Shown here: positions 1 through 13,079 of the stretch, piece after piece
Layout of the letters: each line of letters starts with the position of its first letter
Position numbering within the stretch: position 1 is the stretch's first letter
DNA from: Plantago major
Taxonomy: Eukaryota > Streptophyta > Magnoliopsida > Lamiales > Plantaginaceae
Direction: 5' to 3'
Assembly (NCBI GenBank): GCA_026545765.1
Contig: JAIFAC010000295.1
Span: 1 to 64,000, forward strand
Length of the DNA: 64,000 bases
Notes under the pieces: model-generated
What the model was told of the DNA's origin: nothing
Seen by the model: the letters and a program-made list of their open reading frames with translations, nothing else
The model's database searches: none
Position numbers and translations under genes: made by a program

Positions 1-2874
1 ACCAGTTTCCTTTCTAAATTTTAACAAAAGGAAACAATCTTCTTCGAAAGAAATTTTGACTTTTACATAGTAAACAAACTTCAAAATTTTAAATATTCAA
101 TTAAATTATATAATAAATATTTTAATAATAAATGTTTTATATAATATAATTGAAAATTTATAGTTTTATATTAATTAGTAGTCAAAATTAAATTTATTCT
201 ATCGAAAAAAATTAAAATAAACAACTTTTTTAGAATGGAGAGAATATGTGCTTTATAATAGAATAGTAGAATGTGTATGTCAGTCACACTATGCATGACA
301 AATCGGTACAGAACCCAAACGAATATAACCAAATCGGTCGTAAACCATATGCCGCTCAATAAAATAATAATAAAAATTAATTTATTCTCGATTTCAAATT
401 TCTTTTAATCACAAAGTCTTGGAGAGACGTATAGTGAGAGACCGAGACGGATTGATGTTTTTAAGTAGGGTGCATCGCTCGATTAATCCGATCTAAAGTT
501 CGGATCAATAAGTTTTGGACCACTAGTTTAATCAAATCCGATCCGAACGATCGGATCATTTCGGATTAAAATTGAAGCTTTTCTAGAATTTGCGTAAACT
601 AGGTAAAATTGAAGCTTTTTCAGAGGAGACTAATTAGCATAAAACAACTAGAAGTAACTTATTAAAGAATTTTGCATCAGGTTCACAGAGAGTTGCAAAC
701 ATGTTGAAACACTAAAAACGATCCTTTATTGAACTTCACACACCATAAAGTCCTAAAAAGTTAAAGGCCGTAAATTATGCTACAAGTACAATGTGCTCTC
801 TCGCATGTAATTCTTGATTCGAAGTTTCTCTAATTTCATAATGAGATTGTTACCTTGACGCTTAATGATGTGAGTGTATGATCAATTAAAATCAACATCT
901 TTTAGCTCACCGTGTTGCTTCGACTTTATTAACCTTCACCCACTCGGCAAGGCTGTGTTCATTCTTTGTCGCCCGCCAAAAAAAAATAAATAAATAAAGA
1001 AAGTCATGGTTGGATTTGCAATCATCGCCACCCCTGGTGGCGGCCGACCACCACGCCCACTCCCACCACTCTCATGGAGTGGTCTAACAAACACCCACTT
1101 TATATATAAGTAGTTACCTATACTTTTCACCTCTTTGTCTTTTACCTCTTCAGATTTGACCTATTCCTCAGATTCGATGGAACGTGTTCCGTGACTTCCA
1201 TCACGACTTGCTTAAGTGGCTAGAGTTCGCTTACAAAGTCCATCAAGTGGTAGAAAAAGGATTAAGGGGTACAAATAAGTAAGCTAAGTTCAAATATAGG
1301 TCTTCCATGCTCCTTATGAATACTACCGCCAAAAGTTCATCCCTTCTCCACCTTCTCGTAATAATAATGTCTCACGCTCTCTCTCTTTTTTATAACAATA
1401 TAATAAGCCTCAATGTTGGGCATTTAAAGCGTTCTTTTTCATTCCAATTCAACCTATGATTTTTTCCCAAAACAGACGATAAGCTCACTGTCCGCTTCTA
1501 CTCAACGATCTCTTCACCTCGCCCATCGTGGATTAGGCGAATGTCATGTATTCTCCAAAGGATTTTCGTGTTTAACAAACTTCAGTGGGTTGGTTCAAGT
1601 TAAAGATGAACTAAGATTCAACGTTATCATCATCTATCACTCTCTTAAGTTTCGCTTTCTTTCTTCTCTTTGGAGTGCTCAGAATAGGGGTTTTTGGGAG
1701 GAAATCAGAAACATGCATTTACACTTCAACACCGGGTTTAAAATGTTTTATTTTGTCTACTTCCAAGAGAGCGCATGAAGAGAGTTTGGGATTAGCCTCC
1801 ACTTGCCTCCAACTTCGGCTGTAATGCCTTGAAGGATTCTACAACTTCACCCTTGTTGGACTGGCTGCCCACGGTGGCATGCCTACTTTCTCAACACGCC
1901 ATCGCCAAGGTGAACCGCTACTTCAAATGTTGTAGAAAAAAATTGTTCAAGAGTTATGTAATGCTTATCTCAACTGCCTCTACACAATTACTAAATAAAA
2001 GGTGTCCCTTCTGACAGTTTCTTACACATCTATCATTTCTCCCTCTCAATTGTCATCTTTACTATCAACGACTACTACACATGTTATGTTATGTTATGTT
2101 GTTAGCCTTGCGCCATTATAACCATGCTCGCGTAAAATGGTAAGCCTAAATTTGCGGGTCGATGCACTTCAGAATATTTATTTTTGCACACCTTTCTCTC
2201 CTCCCGCAGAGGAAACTTTCGATGTAAAAGAGGAAACGAACGCTAAGGGTCAAGTATGTCTCAAGAGCGGGTATTCGCCGCATAACAATACCTACCGCAA
2301 GAATAGTGCATGTAATTATACTACAATCTCCATGTTGTGTATGTGATTTTGTGTGAGTATCCTAAAGAGTTTATGCTTGTTCTACATCAAACCGTTCCCT
2401 ACATAAACTTATCCGCTCCAATGCTCATGAGTTTTTGTGCTATTGGTAGAAAGTCGCTATTCTAATACAGATTCAATTATCCAATCATTTCGACATGTTA
2501 CTTTGTTTATGTCATATTTAGTTTTGCCTTCTAACACTTATGGGTGCTAACACTTCTCGGAACACTTTCGGGTGCTAACACTGTGCCATTCAATATCTTG
2601 TTTTTTTAGCGGCTTCTTGCACCCGACTCCCACCGGAACATCACCCCGGCAATCATTCTTCGACGCCTTCCTCCATACAACGAGCAAGTCATGACAGTGA
2701 CCACGATTTTAACTTACCATCTATATATTTACATATGGCTAAATTATTTAGCTTAGTCATTACATGTGAATGAAACTCCATGGGTGGATTCTATATCAAT
2801 TGTCATGGCTTCATGCATTTCATATATGCCAGCCATTCTTTTCTCGTTTCTTTCAAGAAATTCAATTATAATGG

Positions 2875-3018
2875 TCATTATGTTGTGCTCGTAATCTCAA
2901 GTAAAGCATGCATCTGCAATATCTTGTCATGACATTATGTTGTGCTCATAATCTCAAGTAACATGTATCTGAAAATTTCTTGTAATGTCATTTTGTTGTG
3001 CTCATAATCTCAAGTATA
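2875..3018. repeat. Three imperfect tandem copies, about 57-bp period
   Basis: A block containing TTGTGCTC, then ATAATCTCAAGTA or a close variant, recurs three times, starting near 2,878, 2,935 and 2,992. The spacers are similar but diverged. This is an ordinary minisatellite-like tandem repeat. It grades into a short TA run at about 3,014-3,026. Confidence 0.75.
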
Positions 3019-3436
3019 TATATATATGTGGTCTTAAATTTGTACTGAGCAGAATTCCATGTGAATTGTTTCAAATGAACAGCTTAACTTGCAACCAAAT
3101 ATGGTAAAGAACAATTCTTTTTTTTCTCAAATGGAAGTAATTTTGATTTGGGTCATTTATAAATGATCAGACACTCATAGAATTGTTCTAAAGCAACTAC
3201 AACTAACCTGGTGGGTTGTTCTAGCACGGTTATTACCAATAATTGTAATTGGGTTCGAAATCTTAATTTACCAAACAAACTATAGAGGTTTTCTTTTGCC
3301 CGTGTGTTGCGACATACTCTGCTTAGAGTGGCTTTGAAATCTTGTAATGGATAGTGATTTGTTGTTATGTTTGAGAATCGATTGTTATTTTGTTTCGCAA
3401 GTATGCTCTGCAATTTGCAATGTCTCTCCTTAATAT

Positions 3437-3755
3437 GATTTTAGCATTAGCTATGCTACGTATTTTTGAACTCCCGGCGAGCAAGCTCTAAGTCCAAAGA
3501 TCCTCGAAAGCAACTTTGAGTTGTTCATTTTCCGCATTTCTCAGAAGATGAAAATTTATGAAAGTTTGTATGATTAAGGTACCTGCTTACGCATGTATTG
3601 TTAATCTGGTTTTAGCATTAGTTATGCTACACATTTTTTGAACTCCTATCCGGAGCAAGTTCGAACTCGAGCATCCTCGAGCAACTTTGAGTTGTTCATT
3701 TCCCAACACTTCTACAGTACAGATGCAAATTTATGAAAGTTTGTATGCTTAAGGG
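3437..3755. repeat. Tandem duplication, about 172-bp period
   Basis: Two adjacent diverged copies begin at about 3,437 and 3,609. Both carry TTTTAGCATTAG, then a TATGCTAC block, a GAACTC block, AACTTTGAGTTGTTCATTT and ATTTATGAAAGTTTGTATG in the same order. The copies differ by many substitutions and small gaps, so the duplication is not recent. No coding function is apparent. Confidence 0.8.
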
Positions 3756-4368
3756 CTGGAATAATAATGATTAAACATGGATACCCCTTCCTTCTACGCA
3801 CCATTGCTCGATGCATTTTTACATTAACAATACCGCCACACATCTCCCAGAGAGCACACACAAAACCAATAGCTACTTCCAGAAGATTTATAGTGTCTGC
3901 ATTTCTACAATAATTTCTCTTCTTTTGTTAATACTTACATAAGGCTTAACCTTTCCTGTGAATTCTCTTTATTGCACAGGTACCATACCGAGCGTAAGCC
4001 AAAACAATCTTGAATCGAAAAGACGGTTCGAGCTCTGAATGAAATCAAGACAGTGCAAATGATTCTACTGTAATCCCTCGTTGTTCCCAATCGGTGCTTT
4101 CCGATTTCACAGAGAGACGTAGAGTGTTGAAACTTGTTGTCACAATAGGTCAATAGCCACTTGACCATTCTTACGATTGTTTTGTCATACTCACTATCCT
4201 TCCATGGTGTAGTTGAAATTGAAGAAGTTACATTGAGAGGCTGTGACCTTTTGTATTTAATACAACTACTTCGGAATTTAAGTGTAATTTCATGTATTTT
4301 TTACCCTCTATACACAATCATATCTTTTTTTAAAACACGGGCATCAAGTCATAAAGGAACCAACTCTA

Positions 4369-4369
<1 letters not shown>

Positions 4370-4438
<69 letters not shown>
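4370..4438. repeat. (TA)n microsatellite
   Basis: About 69 bp of uninterrupted AT dinucleotides. It gives a spurious Ile-Tyr repeat reading frame on the plus strand, which should not be annotated as a protein. Confidence 0.97.
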
Positions 4439-4443
<5 letters not shown>

Positions 4444-4688
4444 CATACTATTTTTTGCACTGCTTTTTGTTGGACTCATTGGGATCTTTTAGTCTCTACA
4501 TTTTTTGGTAGTGTCTATTTTACCGAATTTCGCACTTTTATGCGTGCTGGTTTGGTACACATGCCATCAACCCTCACAGACATGTAGCTTTTAGGGCCAC
4601 GCCGGTATGTGGGTAGTATTTGTAACATGCCCAACACGAAAACGGTGAACACAAGGACCATAGATCAACTCCGAGACTTTTAGTACCT

Positions 4689-4718
4689 TTGCTCTCTCTC
4701 TCTCTCTCTCTCTCTCAC
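4689..4718. repeat. (CT)n microsatellite
   Basis: A run of about 14 CT dinucleotides between unrelated sequence. The opposite strand reads as an Arg-Glu repeat, a low-complexity artefact. Confidence 0.9.
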
Positions 4719-5154
4719 CTTGCTTTTTTCGGTACTTCTTCTTTTCTTTTTTTAGAGAGAGGGAACAGCAGCACAATGCAATCACAAACTTCCTTGTACT
4801 TCTCCTCCGCCACACTTGTTCGTTTCATAGAGTTTACTTCTTCCCAGAATCCTCTTAACTAAGCAGACTCACTTATTAGAGCATGAAAGACTTCTAAATC
4901 AGCGTATATAAGTGAATCAAGAGATTATGGAGAGTAAGAAAGAGAAAGTATTATAAGATTGCAACTTTTATCTTTGTGTTGCATGGCAAAAACTCATAAG
5001 TAGGTGCATGTAATGTGCCTCGGTTCAAAATGTAAGATGAAGATCTCTTGCTGATGAGAACATAGGTTCCTCAACAATCGATGTAAGTAAATGAAAGTGC
5101 CTCCAATCAAAACAATAAAGACTTAAATATTAAATAGGCTTGAATAAACTTCGA

Positions 5155-5225
5155 GTTGCATCTTGGTAAATAAATGACGAGTCAAAGCTCGGTAAATAAA
5201 TAACAAGTCAAAGCTCGATAATCAT
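5155..5225. repeat. Short direct repeats, about 26 bp
   Basis: The phrase GGTAAATAAAT(G/A)AC(G/A)AGTCAAAGCTCG occurs twice back to back, with a weaker third unit upstream. It is a minor tandem duplication of no evident function. Confidence 0.7.
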
Positions 5226-6760
5226 CCAAATAGGGAGGAAATAAATGCGACAGCCGAAAACTAAGTGCATAAAATAAGAAAATATCAAAAAATAAAGGCC
5301 CTAAAATTTTGAATTTCGAGTTACCATTTCTCTCACCCCAAAACCTACGTTTGTGCTAGTCCCTTGGCACAAAAAGTAAAAAGAAAGTAATGGTAACGAG
5401 AAAACTCCCATATTAGGTATGGTGGCCATCTCTTCATAATCTGAATCGCCGGGGTTTATCCTTGGTGAGTAGCATTCCCCATCTTCCTTAGCTTCCTGGT
5501 CTTCTTCCGAATCTTCCTTCAGATCTTCTTCTTCATAAACAAAACAATTTGTGTTAGTAACCTTACCCTTTAACTTCTCTTGATTCTCTTGTTCCTCGCT
5601 TCTTGCCTCTCAAGTTCCGTTGCTTTTTCATCAAATTCATCCTAGTTATCATTCCACCAGAAGTAAAAAAGCACAAGTGCACAAGTAATGTACTTAGCTC
5701 CAATTGCAATTAATAGTTCCAGCACCTAATAACTCGCAACCAAAATAAGAGTTAGCAGTGCAGAACCCTACAAATAGAGGTGGAGCAGACATAACCGAAC
5801 TGAAAGTGAGAACTAAACCAAGACTCCCAAAAACAACTTTATCTTAGCTAAAAGGGATACAATTTGACCACCCCCATCGTCTAGAGAGTGAGGGTCGCAG
5901 TCAAATCCAACAATAGCAGAATACCAAACTCGAGACAGAAAAAACAAGATTGAGTTTGATGATGTTCGATTGCGGCATGAAAGATTGCGAACAAGGTCAG
6001 CAGAGGCTTAGACTATACACGCCAAAACAGCTCTCAATGTAGAATGTTGTTACCACTTATTCGGAATTCATTTAATTAGGACAGATGCCAGAATCTCCAA
6101 GAGAGTTCGCATACCACAGAGCTCCTTCAGCCAGAATATCATATATTAAGAACTCCCGTTGCACAAATAATTAATGGACAAAGTCTCAAGACACCAGTAG
6201 GAGCAAAATAAACAAAACCACTATAGAGTGTAGCAAATCACAGAGACCTATTGCACCACTTGCAATCAATGAAAGCTCAAACCAGACACAAACACATTCA
6301 ATTACCTACTCACTTAATTACCTCTTTCGTCAAGGTGACTGTTACGATTCCATCGTGAAAACTTTATCTGGTGCTGGTGCTATACTGGAGGGTATGCTAA
6401 TTCGAGTTTACATAGATACTGGAGGGGATTGTGGTACACAATGATTCATCCAAACAAGTAGTTAATCTAGTTCCTCTTCACCACTACACTTAATCATCAA
6501 TCATCATGAGAAACCATTAAGATCTTAGAGTCAAAGCTAAAGAACAATAGAGCTCAGTGTGAGAAATGCACAAATGAGACAATTCAAACAAAGTAATAAA
6601 TGAAAATTAACCAAACAATAAATCAAACAATTGAAAATGAGTTAAAAGGTAACGGGAAGAAATTGGAGGAGATATTGATCGTGAGGAGCGAGATGCCGTC
6701 GACATTAGTGCGTGCACCATGATGACATTCGGAACTTGGCTTCTCGATCCTTTCTAGACT

Positions 6761-7190
6761 CTTTCTTTCTTTCCTTCTTTCTTTCCGAAGCACTAATTAA
6801 TGAATACGCATGCAAATACGAATACGATACGCATACGGAAAACGCTAAAATTCAAAATATTAGAATACGAATACGTCAAAAATACGTTTGGTTATTTATA
6901 TTTCTATATATTTTATGTTGTGAAATGGATAATTATATGTCGACTAGTTCTATTAAATCATATCTTTTGAACTTTAGCTTTCGCTTAACGACAAATAGAA
7001 GAAGTATTGTTGAAAATGCCGCCTGTGATTCAGCTTCTATCAAAAAAGATAACAGACAAGTATAACTAAAAAAAAAAAAAAAATACGTATTCCACAAATA
7101 TTTTAAAGTATGCATATTAAATACGTACACAGGTAAAATACGCCAGGCCAGAAAATTATACATGCTACCTTGCTTGCTTTCTTTCTTTCT
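6761..7190. repeat. ATACG-rich segment bounded by CTTT microsatellites
   Basis: CTTT repeats stand at about 6,761-6,787 and again at 7,168-7,191. Between them, clusters of the pentamer ATACG (at least ten) occur at about 6,803-6,886 and 7,082-7,143, with AT-rich sequence in the middle. The flanking CTTT tracts could be a split or duplicated target of an inserted non-autonomous element, but I could not find clean terminal inverted repeats. Treat as a low-complexity composite. Confidence 0.5.
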
Positions 7191-7797
7191 TTGTTCAAAT
7201 ATATAGGCTTAATTCTCATTCTTCCAATTGACCAGATTTATCAAAATTTGATCTCGGGAAGATTCGAGCCAATGACTTCCATCTAATGAAGATGATGCTC
7301 TTATCGGGGTAGCGCTTGCCTCTGGATCTTGTCTTGTTTGTACTTGAATTGTGCTGCAATTGAAGGGCTTTGAAAAAAATATATATTTATTTTTTATTTT
7401 TTTATATATTTAATTTTTAAAAAAAATAATTTATGAGATTAAACGAGAAGCCAACACGTGTCCAACCCGTAAACTAATCCCAGCGCATGAAAATCAATTG
7501 TCAAACCCGAGAAAAAAACAACCATAATTTATGGTTTATATTGAAGGTCATTGATAAATATACAGAAAATACGAATCCATTTAGTGGTATATAAACTGGA
7601 GGTGTCTCACTCTGTCATATACTCATTAAAAAAATTCCAACAATTTACATTTTTATTATAATTAAATTCTATTTTATTACAAAAATGTTCCAAGCAATTA
7701 CTATCATTTTCCATTTAAGAAAATCTATTTTACTTAAGCTGGAAGAGGTGATGCTGGTGGGTGATGGTTAAATAAGAAGAAATGTAAGAAGAAATAA

Positions 7798-8090
7798 GGC
7801 CATGTTTGAAAGGTAAACTTTGAAAATTGAAAATTGATCAATTTGTAATTTTTGAAATGTTAAGGACCTACATGAGTAAGAGGTGTTTATTAGGGGAGCA
7901 GATGTAATTTTTCCTAACTTTAATAATAAAAAATTATAGTCAATTTTATGTGATCAATACGCCCGTCTATAGCAAATTTGTACCCATATTATTACCCCCG
8001 TTATGTTCTTGAGATGACAATGCTGAATACGCCCATTTGAAGGGCATTTGTGATTTTTCATATCACCTTTCAAACAAATGATACTATGAA
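7798..8090. mobile_element. Likely Tourist-type (PIF/Harbinger) MITE
   Basis: The segment starts GGCCATGTTTGAAAGG directly after TAA and ends with CCTTTCAAACAAATGATAC. The two ends are roughly inverted (GTTTGAAAGG against CCTTTCAAAC). The length is about 290 bp, the sequence is AT-rich and non-coding, and a TAA target is as expected for Tourist-like MITEs. It sits just before the SIRE-type fragment. The right terminus is imperfect, so the exact end and target duplication are uncertain. Confidence 0.55.
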
Positions 8091-8212
8091 CTATTCCAAA
8101 TGAAAAAACATAATTATGGTCAATTTAGCACAAAAAGTTCATAAGTTAGCCGGTTGCTAATAAGAAAGCATAGATGATAAACTAGTTAGTTTTTATAAAA
8201 TGTTACCAATTC

Positions 8213-11183
8213 GCTTCCTCAAGATTGGTGCTTTTTGAGCTTGCTTTTTCAAATGAAGCTTTGCATATCCTCAGATCGGTGATAGTTTGAGCTAGATGCT
8301 TTTTCATTCTCTTCGCTTTTCTTCTCAATTTCTCGACTAACAAATTTGCTCATTTGCTTGGCAAAGAAGAGCATCCTCGCCTCCTTGCTTTTCTTCTTTC
8401 AAGTTCCTCGAGTAACTAGAGCAACATTCGCAACTTTTCATTGTTTGTTCTCTCCGAGTTGTCTCATAATCAACCGTAGCAAGATGAGAGAAAGTTCCAT
8501 CGAGTGATATTTGCATACCTGGTTAAAATAAAAGAATTTAGTATGCTCATTGTGGTTAAGACTTCGACAATAGTCTTAATCTTCTCCGACCGAGTATCTA
8601 TTTTCTCCAAGTCGCCATATCACTCATGAGAGTGGTAAACCCGAAATCAAGTTCTTCCAGAGTTTCAAGTGGGACCTTGTTTGAAATTTTGAAATTTCAA
8701 CTTTAGAACTTCAACTTGTTTTCCTTGGTTTTCTCGCCCGCAGATGTATTTCTTCAATCACCGCCAGCAACTTCGTCGCTTTAGCACCCCACGCTTTATA
8801 AATGTGCTCGTGTCGATCCGATGATGATGTTACGCTTGACCATCCAATGATTCCTCCGGCATCTTCCGATGTCGAGTTCTCTGCTTCGTTCAGAATTAAC
8901 TCGACCAAAGATCTTCCACTAGTCGACGATCCGCTTGTGAAGATCCTTCGCTGATCTCTGCTCTTCCACTCAAACCTCCATGACTTGCTTAAGTTGTTGA
9001 ATGACTATCGGGCCATTCTTTATTACTCGATCATCTCGCCACTTATGGCTTCAAGGTGGAGCATCATGTTATTTTTCCATTTCGTCGTTCTCCTGGTTTG
9101 AGAACGGGTGCATCACCGTAGACATACCGCACACTTAACACACAAATTAAATAGTCCTCAAAAGTGGACAAAGTTCCTTCACCTATCTGGGATCTAGGTT
9201 CAAAAGGTCAGGAACCTCCGCTCGATACCACTTGTTGGTCCAGATAGCGGCAAAGTAAAAGACTAGAGGGGGGGGGGGGGTGAATAGTCTTTTAAAAATT
9301 TTGTCGATAAACACTATTTCTCAGATATCTGTGAAGATATCTGGTACTTAGATTCAGAGCGCGGAAGACTTAAGATAGATAAGTGTAAATGCTAAAGTGT
9401 GTGTGTCATGAAATGTAAATACGTAAAAGTAAATAACAAAGAAGTATAGTGGTATCCTGAGGTATGAATCCTCCAACTAATCCACTTCGGTCTTCCAAAG
9501 ACCTAGAATTCACTAGAATAGATATTTGAGGTCACCTTACAAAGATCTTATTCTAAGACTTCTTAAACAAATGGTTCCCAACCAAATGTTCCCCCTGAGT
9601 TGTTCCCCGACTTTCTCAGCCAAGTACTTCCTATACTCAGAATCCTTTGAGTTATTCCTAGCTTCAAGCTAAGTACTTCCTACACTCAATAACCTTGGAG
9701 TTATTCCTAGCTTCCCAAGCTAAGTACTTCCCTGACTCCACGCCAGCTTATGGTGTTGGTTTTTGTTTGAGTTTGTCGATGAGCTTCAGATTAACTTTTC
9801 GCTTAATCGATAGCTCGTATCAAGTATACTTAATACACTTTTCAATGTATGGTATCTTGTTCTTTTACTGACCCAAGTCTTATGATAACTGTTCAAGAGA
9901 ATGAATCTCAGATGTTTGATCTTTCGATTCAACTCTTTCACAGATAGCTTTACTTGTTTAGGATCATGACACTTAGAACTTCAGTGCTACTTAAGATCAA
10001 AAGCTATAGTCGCAACAGTAAGCTTAAGTAAAAGTAGTTTGCTTTGAGAGAGTAAGATATTCAGAGTAAGCTCGTAAAGTTCTTAAGGAGTGTCTCCTCT
10101 CAAGCAGTCTAAGTGTTGATATTTATAGATGAATTTGAATGCCGTTGAAAAGTATCCGTTAGGCTCAAATTCAAGCTATTGATATCTGTGTATAGTATCA
10201 GAAAGGTGTTTGTCTTCTTCTTCGTATAAGCCGCTTTTGTTCGACATCTCTCCGTGCATTAAATGCATCAGACTATACTTTTGTCCTCAGAGTGTGAACG
10301 GAACTATGCTTTATATCAGAGATTTGACTTACGCAGCTTTCTCTCTGAATTTTGCATGTCCTTATCTTTAATCTTCAGATACCACTTGAATTGAAACAAC
10401 TTTGTTTGCAATATGTAATTCTCTTTTCAAAGATGTGGTTCAAAGCTCGAGGTATCTGAGTGTAGATATCTGTGGACACTTTCCTTGTTTTCCAGATAGA
10501 CCCTTTTGATTCTCAGATATCTCTTGTGACTTAGTTTGACCAAAACTATTCATGTCTTCAAGATATTTGGTTAAGGTATCTGTAAAACTATTTCAATAAT
10601 CTTGTGCAGTTCTTCAAGTCTTCAATGTCGTTGAACTCGTTCTGCTTGGATGTCTTTATCTTGGTCTTCTCTTCATTAAATAAAAATTACATTCTGAGAC
10701 CTACAATCCTATACAAGATTAACTAGACTATCATACTAAGTGGGTTTCCTCTTTTACAATGTTCAAGTGAACCAAGAGTACTAGTCACCTTTCTGAGACT
10801 AAGATAAGTCATCATGTTGCTGATCAAAACTTAAACATATATTTCTAACAAAATATCTAAAAAATTTCCTAACAAATTTCCTTCTCGATCAAATAACGAT
10901 GACTATCTAACCTATTACAACCGATGAGTGAACAATCCATCACCAATCATTTCTTATGATTTTTCAATTCATTCAATTATGCGAAGTAAACATCAACCAA
11001 ATCACAAGATGTGATCTTTGCTGACAAGTTATCTTTTATAGAATAATATCTGAGAGTAAGTTCACCAGATAAATTACATTTTAGGAATACAAATAACTTT
11101 AACATAATACATTTAAGCTCAGTCAGCAAAAATACAAAAATTACATAGTAAATTAGGACAACAGGAGTGACCAAGCTCCAAGT
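8213..11183 (-). mobile_element. Partial SIRE-type Copia unit: gag end, LTR, distal internal end
   Basis: Read on the minus strand, this carries the distal internal end of a SIRE/Maximus-type Ty1-Copia element (about 10,875-11,183), a complete-looking LTR (about 9,233-10,874, ending TGTTGG on the plus strand), a degraded initiator-Met primer site (about 9,219-9,230) and the first part of gag (about 8,213-9,218). It aligns by eye with the corresponding parts of element A throughout. An LTR with internal sequence on both sides implies a shared-LTR or recombinant arrangement, not a simple insertion. It is a fossil with many breaks and is clearly more diverged than elements A and B. Confidence 0.9.
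9233..10874 (-). repeat. SIRE-type LTR, about 1.64 kb
   Basis: Bounded by TGTTGG and CCTAACA on the plus strand, matching the ends of the other LTRs of this family in the window. It contains the poly-G hairpin near its minus-strand 3' end (about 9,256-9,294) and several copies of the palindrome AGATATCT. Confidence 0.9.
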
Positions 11184-11587
11184 AATGAGGGGGAGTTAAG
11201 TTAAGTAATGTAACCATGAGGGGGAGTGAAATACGCGCTGTACTCTTTTCCTTTGCTAATGTTTTTTCCCACTGGATTTTTCTTTAACAAGGTTTTTAAC
11301 GAGGCAGCATTTCATGCGTATAATCAGAATTCATATATACATTTAAGGGGGAGTGTTGAGAATGTTAGGTAAAAGTTACTATCATGAATAGTGAAATCAC
11401 TGTGGATGAATAGTGAAATCACTGTAGCAAGTTGAAAATTGAGAATGTAATCTGCCTATAAATAGGCACGAATCTGATGAATGAAAATCATCTGAAAAAT
11501 CTTTCTCTCTCTATTACTCTCTTCTTCTCTATATTTATTACAATTTCCTATATCATCTTTTCTGCCTCTTATCTTAAGCACCCAACA
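11184..11587 (+). mobile_element. 3' end of a second Copia element with short LTR (copy 1)
   Basis: About 170 bp of 3' internal sequence, ending in the purine tract AAGGGGGAG, leads into a short LTR at 11,354-11,587 (TGTTGAGAATG to CACCCAACA, about 234 bp). The LTR holds a TATA-like CTATAAATAGG. The family differs from the SIRE-type elements. Related copies lie at 29,180-29,581, 31,588-31,804, 37,643-38,122 and 40,474-40,870. The piece is a fossil fragment: no 5' LTR or coding body is attached. Confidence 0.85.
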
Positions 11588-11799
11588 ATTGTTTGATTCA
11601 TTCCTATGTGCATGATAATTTCTGCAAAATGTTTTTTTTAAAATTAGCTCAATAAGTACGGTTGAGTTTCACAAGAACTGGTAAATCATTTCCAGTTCAA
11701 CACAATTCTTGTTTTTTCCTGGTAATTTCAGAGCATAGTGGTCATGTGGCATCTCATTTTGGTTTGCATTTATTTGTGCTTGTGGAGCTATAGTTTACT

Positions 11800-12110
11800 C
11801 AAAGGGAGAGGTGGAACCTATTGATTTATGGGACGAAGAGGATGACATGAGGTACTTCTTTTTATTTTTGCGAATTTGATTGGGGGAATTGGTTAACTTT
11901 GCCGATGAAGTTGAAATTTAGATTGGCGATGGAGGTGATGGTGAAGTAGTCATTTTTCACAACTGTTCTTGGGGGCCAAGAGATCTATCCATTGCCAGAG
12001 GTGTCAGTAGTAGCAATTTGATGATGACTTGTAGCTCTATGCATTTAAAACTACTCCCCGGGGATACGTTTATGTGAGACTAGATAAACTATCAAAGCCG
12101 TGAGTCCTTA
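11800..12110 (+). pseudogene. Possible RimP-like (UPF0090) gene fragment, copy in R1
   Basis: Plus-strand reading gives broken stretches such as VEPIDLWDEEDDM followed by a GT donor, then IGDGGDGEVV, FHNCSWGPRDLSIA and YAFKTTPRGYVYVRLDKLS. The last motif and the preceding glycine/aspartate-rich part recall plant proteins of the RimP/UPF0090 ribosome-maturation family, but I am working from memory and no search was run. In-frame stops interrupt it in every copy, so it is a pseudogene fragment. Equivalent parts lie at about 29,790-30,085, 32,010-32,300 and, inverted, 37,130-37,440. Confidence 0.4.
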
Positions 12111-13079
12111 TCCCGTTGATTTCCTGTACAGCTCATATTTAAACTCCTTATCAATACTGCATGTGACTGTTCCAGAAAATGCAAAAATTTGTTTTTGTTC
12201 ACTTTTGGTTTCAATTTTGGATTGATGGATATTCAAAGGGCGAACTCTTGTTAATAAGAAGCATGGCCTTTCTCTTTCTACAATATTTAGTAAGGTGTCA
12301 ATTTTCTTGGATGTTTCGTAAGAGCTAAGTTCTTTTGTGTAGAAAAGCTTTAAAGATCACTGGTTGTACCATCTGTTGGAAAAATGTGGATATGATCAGA
12401 AAAAATGTGGAGGTATGCCGACCCAGTTACTTGAATGACCTCTTGAAAGGCTAATTACCTTTAGATATCACAGTTGTCCTGCTTCATGTTAGACTTATGC
12501 TGCTTCACTTCTGATATAGTATCTTTTAATCTTTAATTTGTAATTGCACTCATATATCTTTTAATCAAAGTTTCCTCCGTATTAAATTGCATCATACTCC
12601 TTAACATTGTCTTTACTCAGCAAAGTGTTATAAATTACATGAAGTACTTGGTCTCGCGGGAGAGACCAGTTTAGTATTTCTTTAACTGCTTGAGTTAGTT
12701 TCAACACGTTATGTTCACCATGATTTGAAACTCAAGGTCTATATGCCTAGGTTGTTTACTTTGTTCCAAACGAACTACCTCAAGCTATCGCTAGTTGATA
12801 GACAACAAGTGGTTATTTTGGGAAAACTTGAGAACGATACATTAAGAATTTGTGAGCAAAGCTCAATATCAATATAAATTGTATGAAAGAAAAGTGAATA
12901 AACACAAGATACCTAATTTTGGAAGAAGCAACCATCTTAATTCGAAACAATAATGGTTTTAAAATCTCTAATGCACCGTTTATAAATTCATGGTGCTACA
13001 CCAACAAAACTACGAACAGCATGAGCATACTTCGACAGTCACTTCTATTTATCTACGGATACAAATGATCGATCCTTCC

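Larger units (their letters stand above)
1..7797. other. AT-rich intergenic region without a recognisable gene
   Basis: I see no convincing protein-coding gene here on either strand. Open frames are short (mostly under 90 codons) and their translations show no family motif. The stretch is AT-rich and contains microsatellites, two small tandem duplications and scattered low-complexity tracts, listed separately. A weak exception is about 5,420-5,640, where the minus strand reads as a short acidic, glutamate- and lysine-rich peptide with a split frame. It resembles a fragment of a charged plant protein but I cannot name it. Confidence 0.6.

Noticed and set aside
936-1130. Possible MITE with GGCTGTGTTC and ACAAACACCC ends
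   Set aside because: The two ends pair poorly and no target duplication is visible; the open frame across it is proline/glycine-rich low-complexity.
4161-4511. 116-codon open frame on the plus strand
   Set aside because: Much of it is Ile-Tyr repeat from the TA microsatellite; the rest has no family motif.
5420-5640. Acidic coding-like stretch on the minus strand
   Set aside because: Short, split between frames and dominated by Glu/Asp/Lys; not enough to call a gene.
7240-7330. Possible tRNA or tRNA-derived SINE (GATTCGAGCC resembles a B box)
   Set aside because: No matching A box at the right distance, no cloverleaf and no 3' tail were found.
7450-7465. G-box ACACGTGTCC as a promoter element
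   Set aside because: A single motif with no TATA box, start site or gene downstream.
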